NCBI GenBank assembly: GCA_949287685.1
Contig: CASEHF010000005.1
Coordinates: forward strand, 1-57,967
Direction of reading: 5' to 3'
Source of the DNA: an uncultured Christensenella sp.
GTDB lineage: Bacteria > Bacillota > Clostridia > Christensenellales > UBA1242
DNA: 57,967 nt
The notes under the pieces were generated by a model that was given only the letters and a program-made list of their open reading frames with translations, did not search any database and had not been told where the DNA came from. The position numbers and the translations under genes are program-made. Positions 28,068 to 35,427 of the stretch are shown piece after piece (the stretch's first letter is position 1; each line of letters starts with the position of its first letter).

Positions 28068-28706
28068 CGCGAGCGGGAAGGCATCCTGAGTCTTGACCCG
28101 ATAAGAGTAGCCAGTTGTATATTCTGCTACTATTAAAGAACTGTCATCCTGAGCGCTCCCCGCGTTAGCCTTCAGACGAAGGATCTATTCCTTTTAAAAA
28201 TCCTTGGGTTAGTACGAGAGCAATGTATCAAAAGTGTACCTTGTACATTTATATCTATTCCTCTTTAAGTGGCAGAGAGTACTGGGCTGGCGCGAGAGTA
28301 TACATTTCTCATTGTAGTGGTCATTCACGCGCCAGACTTCCCGTAAACGGGAAGGCATCCTGAGTGTCGACCAAATAAGAGTGGTTAGTTGTATACTCCG
28401 TTACTATTAAAGAACTGTCATCCTGAGCGCTCCCCGCGTTAGCCTTTAGACGAAGGATCTATTCCGCTTTAAAGCACCCCAAACAAACCGCAAACAAACA
28501 TTAAAGTGAGTAGCCTTAATTATACCTATAGGGAGTGCGCCTTCGCACCTCATAAAAGGGTCATCCTGAGTGCCGACCCGCAGCGCTTTCCGACGAAGGA
28601 TCTATTCCTCTTAAAAAATCCTAAGTAAACCGCAAACAATCACTAAAAGTGCATAGTTTAACTTGCATATACTGGGGTGTGCGCCTTCGCACTGCGCCCA
28701 CGCACT
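28068..28706 (+). repeat. Intergenic repeat cluster 3
   Basis: Partial B plus A at 28068-28100, module A at 28144-28191, module B at 28287-28354, partial A at 28355-28372, A at 28418-28465, C at 28466-28548, A at 28561-28608, C at 28609-28706. Order A-C-A-C is clear. No gene seen in these ~640 nt. Confidence 0.82.
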
Positions 28707-28710
28707 TTAT

Positions 28711-29331
28711 TTATCTATAATTTTCGATATCGTGCTCTTTTCCGATTAATACAGGTAAATAAAAATAGCTTTTTCCATTTAGATTTTCAGCAGGTTGTAG
28801 TTTGGGTAATTGTTTATCAATTCGCCTGTTAAACTCTTTTTTCTTTACAACTGAATATACAACTTCACGCATAGTTTGCGTATTTTGTTTTACTAATTGC
28901 TCCCGCATTTTATCAGCTTGCCAATAGGGCTTTGCTTCGCCATTTTTGCAGTAACTGAGCGATATGTGCTTATCCAGAGTTTGAATTACTTTAGGGAAGT
29001 CATAGTTAAAAATGCTCTTAAAACAGCCACTTTGTCGTAATGTCTCCAGTAATTCATACCCTTGTTTATCATTATCTCGGAGTATTATGTAGAAGTTTAA
29101 CTTGTCTTTTTCAATGTCCCAAACAATATCTAAACCAAATAGATTTCGGCGCCCCTTTAAATTGTATTTGGGGAACAGGGTACTATTATACTTACCTTTG
29201 ATTAGATTATTGTATGTTGTGAAGTTTTGATTTAGTTCTGTTAAATATTGCTTTATGCACTCGAGCATATTCTCTTTACTAATAGTTTGCTTTTGTTTGG
29301 GTGAGTAACTAACACCACTCATCATTGCCAT
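28711..29331 (-). CDS. Hypothetical protein beside a repeat cluster
   Basis: 206 residues, not recognised. No signal peptide or membrane segment; rich in Lys, Asn, Tyr, Leu. The middle ('LDIVWDIEKDKLNFYIILRD') looks like alternating strands, and the C-terminus is basic and helical. The ATG at 29331 is preferred: AGGAG lies 11 bases before it, whereas an ATG eight codons upstream has no ribosome binding site. Its 3' end abuts module C of repeat cluster 3. Its base use is more AT-rich than neighbouring housekeeping genes, which with the flanking repeats suggests it was inserted between spoVM and rpmB, genes that are neighbours in Bacillus. Confidence 0.7.
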   Translation of the reverse strand: MAMMSGVSYSPKQKQTISKENMLECIKQYLTELNQNFTTYNNLIKGKYNSTLFPKYNLKGRRNLFGLDIVWDIEKDKLNFYIILRDNDKQGYELLETLRQSGCFKSIFNYDFPKVIQTLDKHISLSYCKNGEAKPYWQADKMREQLVKQNTQTMREVVYSVVKKKEFNRRIDKQLPKLQPAENLNGKSYFYLPVLIGKEHDIENYR

Positions 29332-29359
29332 TATAATTTCATCTCCTAAAAACATAATA

Positions 29360-29388
29360 AATATACCACAATATAGCGTATTTGTCTA
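29360..29388 (-). promoter_or_regulatory. Promoter of the 28711-29331 gene
   Basis: Read on the minus strand: TAGACA (29388-29383), 17-nt spacer, TATATT (29365-29360). Confidence 0.55.
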
Positions 29389-29615
29389 TATCAAATATAA
29401 AAAACTTTGCCTTTTTTTAAAAACATCGTGTTTAATATATAAAATGGTATTTAGATAGTTGTTTTATAAAAATACTTAGTTGGCATTAAAAAAGTCTTGG
29501 AGAATGTTTATAAACAGTTTTTATAATCCTCTATAGTGCTAATTGATACTAAAGTGCATTTTTTTACCGCCAGTTTGCAAATAAAAAAGGCCGCTAATAT
29601 TAGCAGTTCTAAAAA

Positions 29616-29813
29616 TTATTCAGCCTTCATTTTCTTGATGCAACGGGTGCAAAGCTTCATTTTGCATTTGTTGCCGTTTTCGGTAGTTACAGTCACTGTT
29701 TGCAAGTTTACTTGCTTCGGTGAAGAAGTACGGCGCTGTACCCATTGACTTTGACGGTGTACCTGATTTGCTGCCATTTGTGACTTACCGCAGTTTTCAC
29801 ATACTTTACTCAT
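29616..29813 (-). CDS. rpmB: 50S ribosomal protein L28, zinc-binding form
   Basis: 65 residues. Two CxxC pairs ('VCENCGKSQMAANQVHRQSQ' and 'LCTRC') make this a zinc (C+) form of L28, unlike Bacillus L28, which lacks them. 'NLQTVTV' is the conserved central strand. The ATG at 29813 follows AGGGGGTGGA. It is transcribed divergently from asp23, exactly the Bacillus arrangement. Downstream (minus direction) there is a weak hairpin and T-run near 29588-29605. Confidence 0.93.
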   Translation of the reverse strand: MSKVCENCGKSQMAANQVHRQSQWVQRRTSSPKQVNLQTVTVTTENGNKCKMKLCTRCIKKMKAE

Positions 29814-29846
29814 TAAATCCACCCCCTGTAGGAATCTATATTTCGC

Positions 29847-29876
29847 TCGATAGCAATACACATAGGACACTATCGA
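29847..29876 (-). promoter_or_regulatory. Hairpin in the rpmB 5' leader
   Basis: TCGATAG (29847-29853) and CTATCGA (29870-29876), 16-nt loop, within the ~70-nt leader between promoter and start. Could regulate L28 synthesis; no known leader class was recognised. Confidence 0.5.
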
Positions 29877-29891
29877 AAAAATGGTATAATG

Positions 29892-29920
29892 ATTGTATCA
29901 TTTTTTTATAATTTTTGCAA
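29892..29920 (-). promoter_or_regulatory. Promoter of rpmB
   Basis: Minus strand: TTGCAA (29920-29915), 17-nt spacer, TACAAT (29897-29892). Confidence 0.7.
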
Positions 29921-29980
29921 GCCTATTTGCATATATTTTTTAAAGAATATCAAATTTGTAAAAAAAATCGGCCAAAACAC

Positions 29981-30009
29981 TTGATAAATTCGGCATTTCG
30001 TAGTACAAT
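29981..30009 (+). promoter_or_regulatory. Promoter of asp23-dakl
   Basis: TTGATA (29981-29986), 17-nt spacer, TACAAT (30004-30009). A short dyad TGTAC-CAT-GTACA follows at the start of the transcript. Confidence 0.7.
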
Positions 30010-30045
30010 ATCTTTTGTACCATGTACACAATACAGTGAGGTTTT

Positions 30046-30396
30046 ATGTCAGTTACCACGACTAACTATTATGGTAAAATTTATATAGCAGATGATGCAA
30101 TTGCCGCGATTGCTGCGGCGGCTGCATTAGATTGCTATGGTGTAGTTGACCTTGTATCGAAAAAACTTAGCGATAATTTTTCAGACCTATTTAAGAAGCA
30201 GCAGCTAGGCAAAGGTGTCAAGGTCATTACCGATGAAAATAGAATTTTCATAGACTTATTTGTAGTCTTAAAATATGGAGTGTCGATTAGTGCGGTCGCC
30301 GAATCTCTAAAGAAAGCAGTCAAGTATCGCGTAGAGGAGTTTTCGGGGATGATAGTTGACACTGTAAATATTAATGTAATAGGTGTAAGAGTTTAG
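30046..30396 (+). CDS. Asp23/YloU family protein
   Basis: 116 residues. Asp23 fold: 'GKIYIADDAIAAIAAAAALD', 'GVVDLV', 'KGVKVITDENRIFIDLFVVLKYG', ending 'VDTVNINVIGVRV', the family terminus. Such proteins sit under the membrane and link to envelope homeostasis; the paralogue next to dakl (YloU in Bacillus) is of unproven role. It is divergent from rpmB and 55 nt upstream of the DAK-type gene, a conserved pair. Confidence 0.92.
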   Translation: MSVTTTNYYGKIYIADDAIAAIAAAAALDCYGVVDLVSKKLSDNFSDLFKKQQLGKGVKVITDENRIFIDLFVVLKYGVSISAVAESLKKAVKYRVEEFSGMIVDTVNINVIGVRV

Positions 30397-30451
30397 CCTT
30401 ACATCATTTTCCTATTTCATTTCATTGTTTTAAGTAAGAGGTTTTAGTAAA

Positions 30452-32092
30452 ATGGAAAAGAGTATAAACGGTGCTACATTGCGTAGAATGATTAACGCCG
30501 CAAATGTATATTTGGAAAACAATAAAAAGTATATTGATAGTTTAAATGTGTATCCAGTGCCCGATGGAGACACGGGAAATAACACTTCGATGACTTTTAA
30601 GTCAGCGACTAAAGAAGTAAACGATTGCCCAACCAATAATCTAGATAGCCTTGGCGAAGCACTAGGCAAGGGTGCTTTGCGTGGCGCTAGGGGGAACTCT
30701 GGTGTAATTTTATCTCAAATTTTACGCGGAATGGCAAACGAGATTATTAAACATACCGAAATCACGACCAAAATTTTTGCAAAGGCTATGCGCGGGGGCG
30801 CTGAGTACGCATATAAGGCGGTTTCGATTCCAAAAGAGGGTACAATTTTAACTGTTATTCGCGTAATGGCAGATAGTGCAGAGGCTGCCGCAAAGAAGCA
30901 CGCAGACTTTGAGGGCTTTTTTGACCAAGTATTAAAGACTGGTGAGGAAATTTTGGAGCAGACCCCAGAGTTATTGCCGGTTCTAAAACAGGCGGGCGTA
31001 GTCGATGCGGGTGGCAAGGCGTTGCTAGTTATCTTTACAGGTTTTTATAAAGGACTAATTACCGAGGATGAGGAGTTTATTCTCAAAGAGGCTGAGGAGG
31101 CAAAGCCTATTGAGGATAATAGTGCAATTATTAACTATGAGAATCTTGCCGACATCGAATTTGCATATTGTACGGAATTTATGGTCATCGAAATGAATAA
31201 AAAGACCACTGAATCCGATATTGACAAACTTCGTGAAAAATTAATGGCAATCGGTGACTCGGTTATCTGTATAGGTGATTTGAGTTTGGTAAAAGTCCAT
31301 GTTCACACAAATGAGCCGAATCGCGCGCTCGGGTATGCGTTAGAATTAGGCGAGATTCACAATATAAAGATTGAAAATATGGTGCAACAAAATCGTGAGT
31401 TAAAGGCAGCGAGAGCCAAGGCTAACCAGTTTACAAAGCCATTTGGTATGGTGGCTATTGCTACTGGTGAGGGAATTAGCGCCGTGTTTAAAGATTTAGG
31501 AGTCGACCAAATCGTAGAGGGTGGGCAAACGATGAACCCTAGCGCCGATGATATCGCAAAGGCTGTTGAAAAAGTGCCTAGCGACCATGTATTCGTATTC
31601 CCGAATAACAAAAATATTATTTTAGCCGCGGAGCAGGCGCAGAACTTAACAAAGCGCTTTATCCATGTCATTCCTACGGTTTCTATACCTGAGGGTGTTT
31701 CTGCGTGTCTTGCATTTAATATGGATGGTACGGTGGATGAAAACATCGAGGCTATGAACACTGCGCGTAGCAGTGTGTCTAGTGGTGCAGTGACTTATGC
31801 AGTGAGGAAAACTCATATCGATGGTTTTGATTTGAGCGAAGGCGATATTATAGGTATGTCTGCTGGCAAGATTGAGGCAAAGGACAAACTTGTAGGTGAG
31901 GCAACTATTAAACTTGTCGAAAAGATGATGAACGAGGACAAGGTAAATATTACGCTTTTCTATGGCGAGGGCGTAAACGAAGAGGATGCTAACGCACTTT
32001 GTGAAAAGCTGCAGGAGAAGTATCCAGATTGCGAAGTTTCAGCAATCCCGGGTAATCAACCTGTATACTACTATTTGATTAGTGTTGAATAG
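30452..32092 (+). CDS. DAK-domain fatty acid kinase FakA-like (YloV)
   Basis: 546 residues. An N-terminal DhaL/DAK2 nucleotide-binding domain with 'NVYPVPDGDTGNNTSMT' (the Mg-binding DxDxG region) and 'ALRGARGNSGVILSQILRG', a central linker, and a C-terminal EDD/DegV-like domain ('FYGEGVNEEDANALCEKL'). In staphylococci FakA phosphorylates fatty acids carried by DegV-type FakB proteins; a DegV protein is encoded at 1900-2766. recG, which commonly follows, is absent; a repeat cluster follows instead. Confidence 0.93.
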   Translation: MEKSINGATLRRMINAANVYLENNKKYIDSLNVYPVPDGDTGNNTSMTFKSATKEVNDCPTNNLDSLGEALGKGALRGARGNSGVILSQILRGMANEIIKHTEITTKIFAKAMRGGAEYAYKAVSIPKEGTILTVIRVMADSAEAAAKKHADFEGFFDQVLKTGEEILEQTPELLPVLKQAGVVDAGGKALLVIFTGFYKGLITEDEEFILKEAEEAKPIEDNSAIINYENLADIEFAYCTEFMVIEMNKKTTESDIDKLREKLMAIGDSVICIGDLSLVKVHVHTNEPNRALGYALELGEIHNIKIENMVQQNRELKAARAKANQFTKPFGMVAIATGEGISAVFKDLGVDQIVEGGQTMNPSADDIAKAVEKVPSDHVFVFPNNKNIILAAEQAQNLTKRFIHVIPTVSIPEGVSACLAFNMDGTVDENIEAMNTARSSVSSGAVTYAVRKTHIDGFDLSEGDIIGMSAGKIEAKDKLVGEATIKLVEKMMNEDKVNITLFYGEGVNEEDANALCEKLQEKYPDCEVSAIPGNQPVYYYLISVE

Positions 32093-32127
32093 ATTAAAAG
32101 CGGCAATTACTAGAAACTTTAGCAATT

Positions 32128-32612
32128 AGACTTCCAGTAAACGGGAAGGCATCCTGAGCCTCGCCCCGCGGTGCGTAGGCGCACACCCGATATAAAGGTA
32201 CTAGGTTGTAAACATATACACTTAACATACTGCAGAGGTGGGAAAAGCGAGGTGCCTAGGCGAGCCCTATAATTGGGGGTCATCCTGAGCGCTCCCCGCG
32301 AAGCCTTCGACGAAGGATCTATTCCTCTTAAAATTTTGGGGCTACAACTAAAAAAATAAGAGGCAGAGGGGCTGGCGCGAGAGTATGCTTTTCTAATTGT
32401 AGTAAACACTTGCGCGCCAGACTTCCCGCAAGCGGGAAGGCATCCTGAGCGCTCCCCGCGAAGCCTTCAGACGAAGGATCTATTCCTCTTTAAAGCACCA
32501 CAAACAAACCGCAAACAATCACCAAAAGTGCGTAGCCTTATTTACATTATACAGGGAGTGCGCCCACGCACTGCGGCTACGCACCGCCCACGCACCGAAG
32601 GATCTATTCCGC
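32128..32612 (+). repeat. Intergenic repeat cluster 4
   Basis: Partial B and A at 32128-32170 with a GTGCG hairpin at 32171-32188, module A at 32280-32325, module B at 32372-32439 (CTGGCGCG / CGCGCCAG arms plus CTTCCCG-CAAG-CGGGAAG), A at 32440-32486, C at 32491-32596, and a partial A end at 32597-32612. This is the clearest B-A-C copy in the window. Confidence 0.85.
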
Positions 32613-32613
32613 T

Positions 32614-32715
32614 ATGCCAAAAAGCCTCGGTAAAAGACCTTATATTTTAGTAAGTGTACGAACTGAGCGTGGTGATATTGATTTGTTAAAAAACATTAAA
32701 CACACTCTAGAGTAA
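32614..32715 (+). other. Doubtful 33-codon ORF ending in a terminator
   Basis: ATG at 32614 reads 33 codons (MPKSLGKRPYILVSVRTERG at the start) to TAA at 32713, inside the hairpin 32698-32729. There is no ribosome binding site and module A runs into the start, so it may be chance. Confidence 0.25.
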
Positions 32716-32731
32716 TTTGGAGTGTGTTTTT
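32698..32731 (+). terminator. Terminator upstream of the Ser/Thr/Arg-rich gene
   Basis: AAACACACTC (32698-32707) / GAGTGTGTTT (32720-32729), 12-nt loop, T5 tail. It shows that something is transcribed through or from the repeat cluster. Confidence 0.82.
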
Positions 32732-32867
32732 GTGCTTGGTAAAGGATGAAGTTAAATTTGGAGTCGTTTTCAAATTACAAACTTTTACATAGTATACAAT
32801 GTATTAAAAATAACATTCCACATACAATAACACTGCAAACCGGCTTGCAAAAAATGGAGGTGGAACA

Positions 32868-33083
32868 ATGGCTACCAAGTCATCTACGAATTCCAATACC
32901 CGTACTCGTGCTGCCGTTTCGAAAAGTTGCGGTGGTAAGTGCGATAGAAATCGTGCAAACAAGTCTATCGAAAGTGGTACGGAAATGTGCTCTAGCACCC
33001 GTGCTAATAGTTCTAGCACTCGAGCAAAGAGTAGCACAAAGTCATGTGGAACTCGTAACACTCGTAATTCTCGTACAAAATAG
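32868..33083 (+). CDS. Ser/Thr/Arg-rich basic micro-protein
   Basis: 71 residues, not recognised. Nearly all Ser, Thr, Arg, Asn, Lys and Ala with four Cys ('SKSCGGKCDRN', 'EMCSSTRA', 'KSCGTR'). The second half repeats a 'SSTRA-K/N' and 'NTRNSRTK' theme, protamine-like. No hydrophobic core, so probably disordered until bound. GGAGG at 32856-32860 is seven bases before the ATG and a strong terminator closes it, so it is a real gene. A nucleic-acid- or spore-structure-binding role is possible given spoVM nearby, but unproven. Confidence 0.7.
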   Translation: MATKSSTNSNTRTRAAVSKSCGGKCDRNRANKSIESGTEMCSSTRANSSSTRAKSSTKSCGTRNTRNSRTK

Positions 33084-33095
33084 TAGGGAATTAAT

Positions 33096-33130
33096 AAAAA
33101 AGGCAAAGTTATTAGACTTTGTCTTTTTTG
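33096..33130 (+). terminator. Terminator of the Ser/Thr/Arg-rich gene
   Basis: AAAAAAGGCAAAGT (33096-33109) / ACTTTGTCTTTTTT (33116-33129), loop TATTAG, one G-T pair. Confidence 0.9.
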
Positions 33131-33192
33131 ATTATAATTTAAAAAGCAATTGATAATATTGAGAAAATTACACAAAAATGATAAAATTAATG

Positions 33193-33233
33193 CATTTAAA
33201 ATGCGCTGAGAGCCACGATTTTCATTTTAAATG
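33193..33233. repeat. 11-bp inverted repeat between convergent genes
   Basis: CATTTAAAATG (33193-33203) and CATTTTAAATG (33223-33233) are perfect reverse complements around a 19-nt loop. It may help end the aldehyde dehydrogenase transcript, but there is no T-tract of note. Confidence 0.6.
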
Positions 33234-33288
33234 ACAAGTTGGTTGTCTAAAAAACGCGATTTTTTGTGATTTTGCGCATAGTTTTAGG

Positions 33289-34674
33289 CTATTTATCCTC
33301 TTTTGGGTGCTTATAACCTAGATAAAAGTAGGCAAATTGCGATTTTTTATCTGTGTATGGAGGATATTTAATCATTAACTCGACATTTGGGTTCTTTTTT
33401 AATATGCATTTTGCGTGCGAAAAGGAAACAAAAGAGAACTTCCCGTGATAATTCCCCATACCGCTAGCACCTACACCGCCGAAAGGCAGGTGATGCTCGG
33501 TAAAGTGCATAATCACTTCGTTTATGCATACGCCACCAGAACTGGTAAGGTTGACTACTTTGTCTATATTTTGTCTATTGCGCGAGAAGTAATAGAGTGC
33601 CAACGGCTTGTCATTAGAGTTAATGTACTTGATTACCTCATCTAGATTGTCGTACTTTATGACTGGCATAATAGGTCCGAAAATTTCCTCTTGCATCACA
33701 GGGTCGGTGTACTCGACATCGCGTAAAATAGTAGGCTCAATTTGGCGCCCTGTTGATTTTCCGCCGAATACTACCTTTTCTGGCGTGATTAATCCTTTTA
33801 GTCGAGCGGTGTGCTTGTCGTTTACGATGTACATAAATGTATCTACTAATTTATCATTTTCATAAAAGAATTTTTTAACCTGCTCAGTAGCCATTTCGAG
33901 GAATTTTTCATAAATTGAGGAGTGTACCAAGATGTAATCAGGCGCAATGCAGGTTTGCCCAGCATTTAGGAATTTGCCCCATACAATGCGGCGAGCGGCG
34001 GTTTTTAGGTTCGCGGTCTCATCTACAATACAGGGTGATTTGCCGCCTAACTCCAAAATTACGGGACAAAGATGTTTTGATGCTTTTTCTTCGACAACTT
34101 TTCCGACCTCTTTGCTGCCCGTGAAAAATACAAGGTCAAATTTCTGGTCGAGCAACTCTTGATTTTGCTCACGCCCACCCATAACAGTCGTAATGTATGC
34201 AGGGTCGAATTCATCTAAAATGTCTTTTATAACTTGTGCTACATTTGGAGTGTACGCGCTCGGCTTTACTACCGCAGTATTTCCTGTAGCGATTGCCGCT
34301 ATTAATGGGTTAATCGTTAGTTGAAAGGGGTAATTCCATGGCGACATAATTAGCACAGTGCCGTAGGGTTCGTATATAATTTTGCCACTTGCAGGGAAAT
34401 TTAGTAGAGTAGTGCGAACTCTTTGCGGGCGCATAAAGCGGCGTAAGTGCTTGCGTTGATAGCGCAATTCTTGCATTGCTAGACTTATTTCAGTAGTCAC
34501 CGCATCAAATTCGCATTTATTAAGGTCTGACTTAAATGCATCTAGGAGGGCTGCGGTGTGCTTTAATATCGATTGCTCTAGGATAAATAATTGTTGTTTA
34601 CGAAATTCATAAGAAAGGGTCTTGCCGGTTAAAAACAATTCGTGTTGCCTTTCCACTATTTCACTAATATTCAT
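33289..34674 (-). CDS. Aldehyde dehydrogenase (class 3, long-chain aldehyde type)
   Basis: 461 residues, cytoplasmic or membrane-associated NAD(P)-dependent enzyme oxidising aldehydes to acids. The oxyanion Asn is in 'MSPWNYPFQL', the NAD-site Lys in 'VVKPSAYTP', the general base Glu in 'ILELGGKSPCIV' and the nucleophile Cys in 'NAGQTCIAPDY'. Length and order match the ALDH3 family (AldX and YwdH type). It is alone, divergent from the 34830 gene, and its promoter is overlaid by a 23-nt palindrome, so a repressor probably controls it. AGGTG precedes the ATG. Confidence 0.95.
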   Translation of the reverse strand: MNISEIVERQHELFLTGKTLSYEFRKQQLFILEQSILKHTAALLDAFKSDLNKCEFDAVTTEISLAMQELRYQRKHLRRFMRPQRVRTTLLNFPASGKIIYEPYGTVLIMSPWNYPFQLTINPLIAAIATGNTAVVKPSAYTPNVAQVIKDILDEFDPAYITTVMGGREQNQELLDQKFDLVFFTGSKEVGKVVEEKASKHLCPVILELGGKSPCIVDETANLKTAARRIVWGKFLNAGQTCIAPDYILVHSSIYEKFLEMATEQVKKFFYENDKLVDTFMYIVNDKHTARLKGLITPEKVVFGGKSTGRQIEPTILRDVEYTDPVMQEEIFGPIMPVIKYDNLDEVIKYINSNDKPLALYYFSRNRQNIDKVVNLTSSGGVCINEVIMHFTEHHLPFGGVGASGMGNYHGKFSFVSFSHAKCILKKNPNVELMIKYPPYTDKKSQFAYFYLGYKHPKEDK

Positions 34675-34715
34675 AGTTCACCTCGCAGTAAGAATTGAGA
34701 AAACGCTTCTCTAAA

Positions 34716-34738
34716 GTTAGATTGTAACACAATCTAAC
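34716..34738. promoter_or_regulatory. Palindromic operator on the aldehyde dehydrogenase promoter
   Basis: GTTAGATTGT (34716-34725), AAC, ACAATCTAAC (34729-34738): a perfect 10-bp dyad of the size bound by TetR- or MarR-type dimers. It covers the -10 box (34721-34726) of the promoter read on the minus strand. Confidence 0.8.
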
Positions 34739-34749
34739 ATATTTTGCAA
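34721..34749 (-). promoter_or_regulatory. Promoter of the aldehyde dehydrogenase gene
   Basis: Minus strand: TTGCAA (34749-34744), 17-nt spacer, TACAAT (34726-34721). Confidence 0.75.
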
Positions 34750-34768
34750 TAAAAATAGAGTTTAGTAC

Positions 34769-34797
34769 TTGAATAATATTCCTTTTTGTGGTATATA
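34769..34797 (+). promoter_or_regulatory. Promoter of the 34830 gene
   Basis: TTGAAT (34769-34774), 17-nt spacer, TATATA (34792-34797), divergent from the aldehyde dehydrogenase promoter 20 nt away. Confidence 0.6.
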
Positions 34798-34829
34798 TAT
34801 TAATATAATAATATATAGGAAGTGAGTTT

Positions 34830-35312
34830 ATGAGTATTCATGGTTACAAAAATTATATAGAGACTAACGGTATTAAACAACCAAAAGAAGAAAGTTTAGA
34901 GAGTGAAAAGACAAGTGCTGAGTTAATGGAGGAGATTAAGGCTCACATAAAGACCAGGGAGGAGGTTTTGGCGGAGGCTAGAGAAGAGACAGAGGCTAGA
35001 AGGCCCAAATATAAAATCGTTGATGGTAAGAGATATCCTATCCCAGGGCACGAGTTTAGTAAGAATATTCCCGTTCAGCCATACAATGGAGAGGATATGC
35101 AGAAAGTCGCTCCAAAGGAAAAGTCGAGGGCTTATTTCGAGGCAGTGGAGCAGCAGCAAAGGGCAGAGGAGAGCGGCACTCATGTAACATACTTAAAAGA
35201 TGGTGTTGTATACGAAAATTCTCTGCAGTTTATGAATAGGTCCGTGCCAAAAGCGGTAAAGGATAGATATGTAATACAAGAAAATGAGCCAGAGCAAGAG
35301 CGCAATATGTAA
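34830..35312 (+). CDS. Hypothetical charged protein
   Basis: 160 residues, not recognised. Very rich in Glu and Lys with a long predicted helix at ~25-60 ('SAELMEEIKAHIKTREEVL') and a Pro-rich middle ('RYPIPGHEFSKNIPVQPYNG'). No signal peptide, membrane segment or cysteine. GGAAGTGAG upstream. Monocistronic, with its own promoter and terminator. It shares a short promoter region with the aldehyde dehydrogenase, so it could be co-controlled by the same palindrome, though it is not itself a recognisable regulator. Confidence 0.7.
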   Translation: MSIHGYKNYIETNGIKQPKEESLESEKTSAELMEEIKAHIKTREEVLAEAREETEARRPKYKIVDGKRYPIPGHEFSKNIPVQPYNGEDMQKVAPKEKSRAYFEAVEQQQRAEESGTHVTYLKDGVVYENSLQFMNRSVPKAVKDRYVIQENEPEQERNM

Positions 35313-35319
35313 TGTGATT

Positions 35320-35350
35320 AGATGTAGGGAAACTACATCTTTTCTTTTTT
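35320..35350 (+). terminator. Terminator of the 34830 gene
   Basis: AGATGTAG (35320-35327) / CTACATCT (35333-35340), loop GGAAA, T-rich tail. Confidence 0.88.
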
Positions 35351-35372
35351 CGTGTGTTTTTTATGTTTTTAT

Positions 35373-35401
35373 TTGACATAATTTAGCGTATTTAATAAAA
35401 T
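35373..35401 (+). promoter_or_regulatory. Promoter of the HD-domain gene
   Basis: TTGACA (35373-35378), 17-nt spacer, TAAAAT (35396-35401). Confidence 0.8.
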
Positions 35402-35427
35402 AGATTTATATCAAAAGAGGTTTTAGT

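Noticed and set aside
32119..32409. A 96-codon minus-strand frame
   Set aside because: It lies wholly inside repeat cluster 4, has no ribosome binding site, and its composition follows the repeats.
32746..33175. Long overlapping frames on both strands around the Ser/Thr/Arg-rich gene
   Set aside because: The frame at 32868 has the ribosome binding site and terminator; the others are by-products of its repetitive codons.
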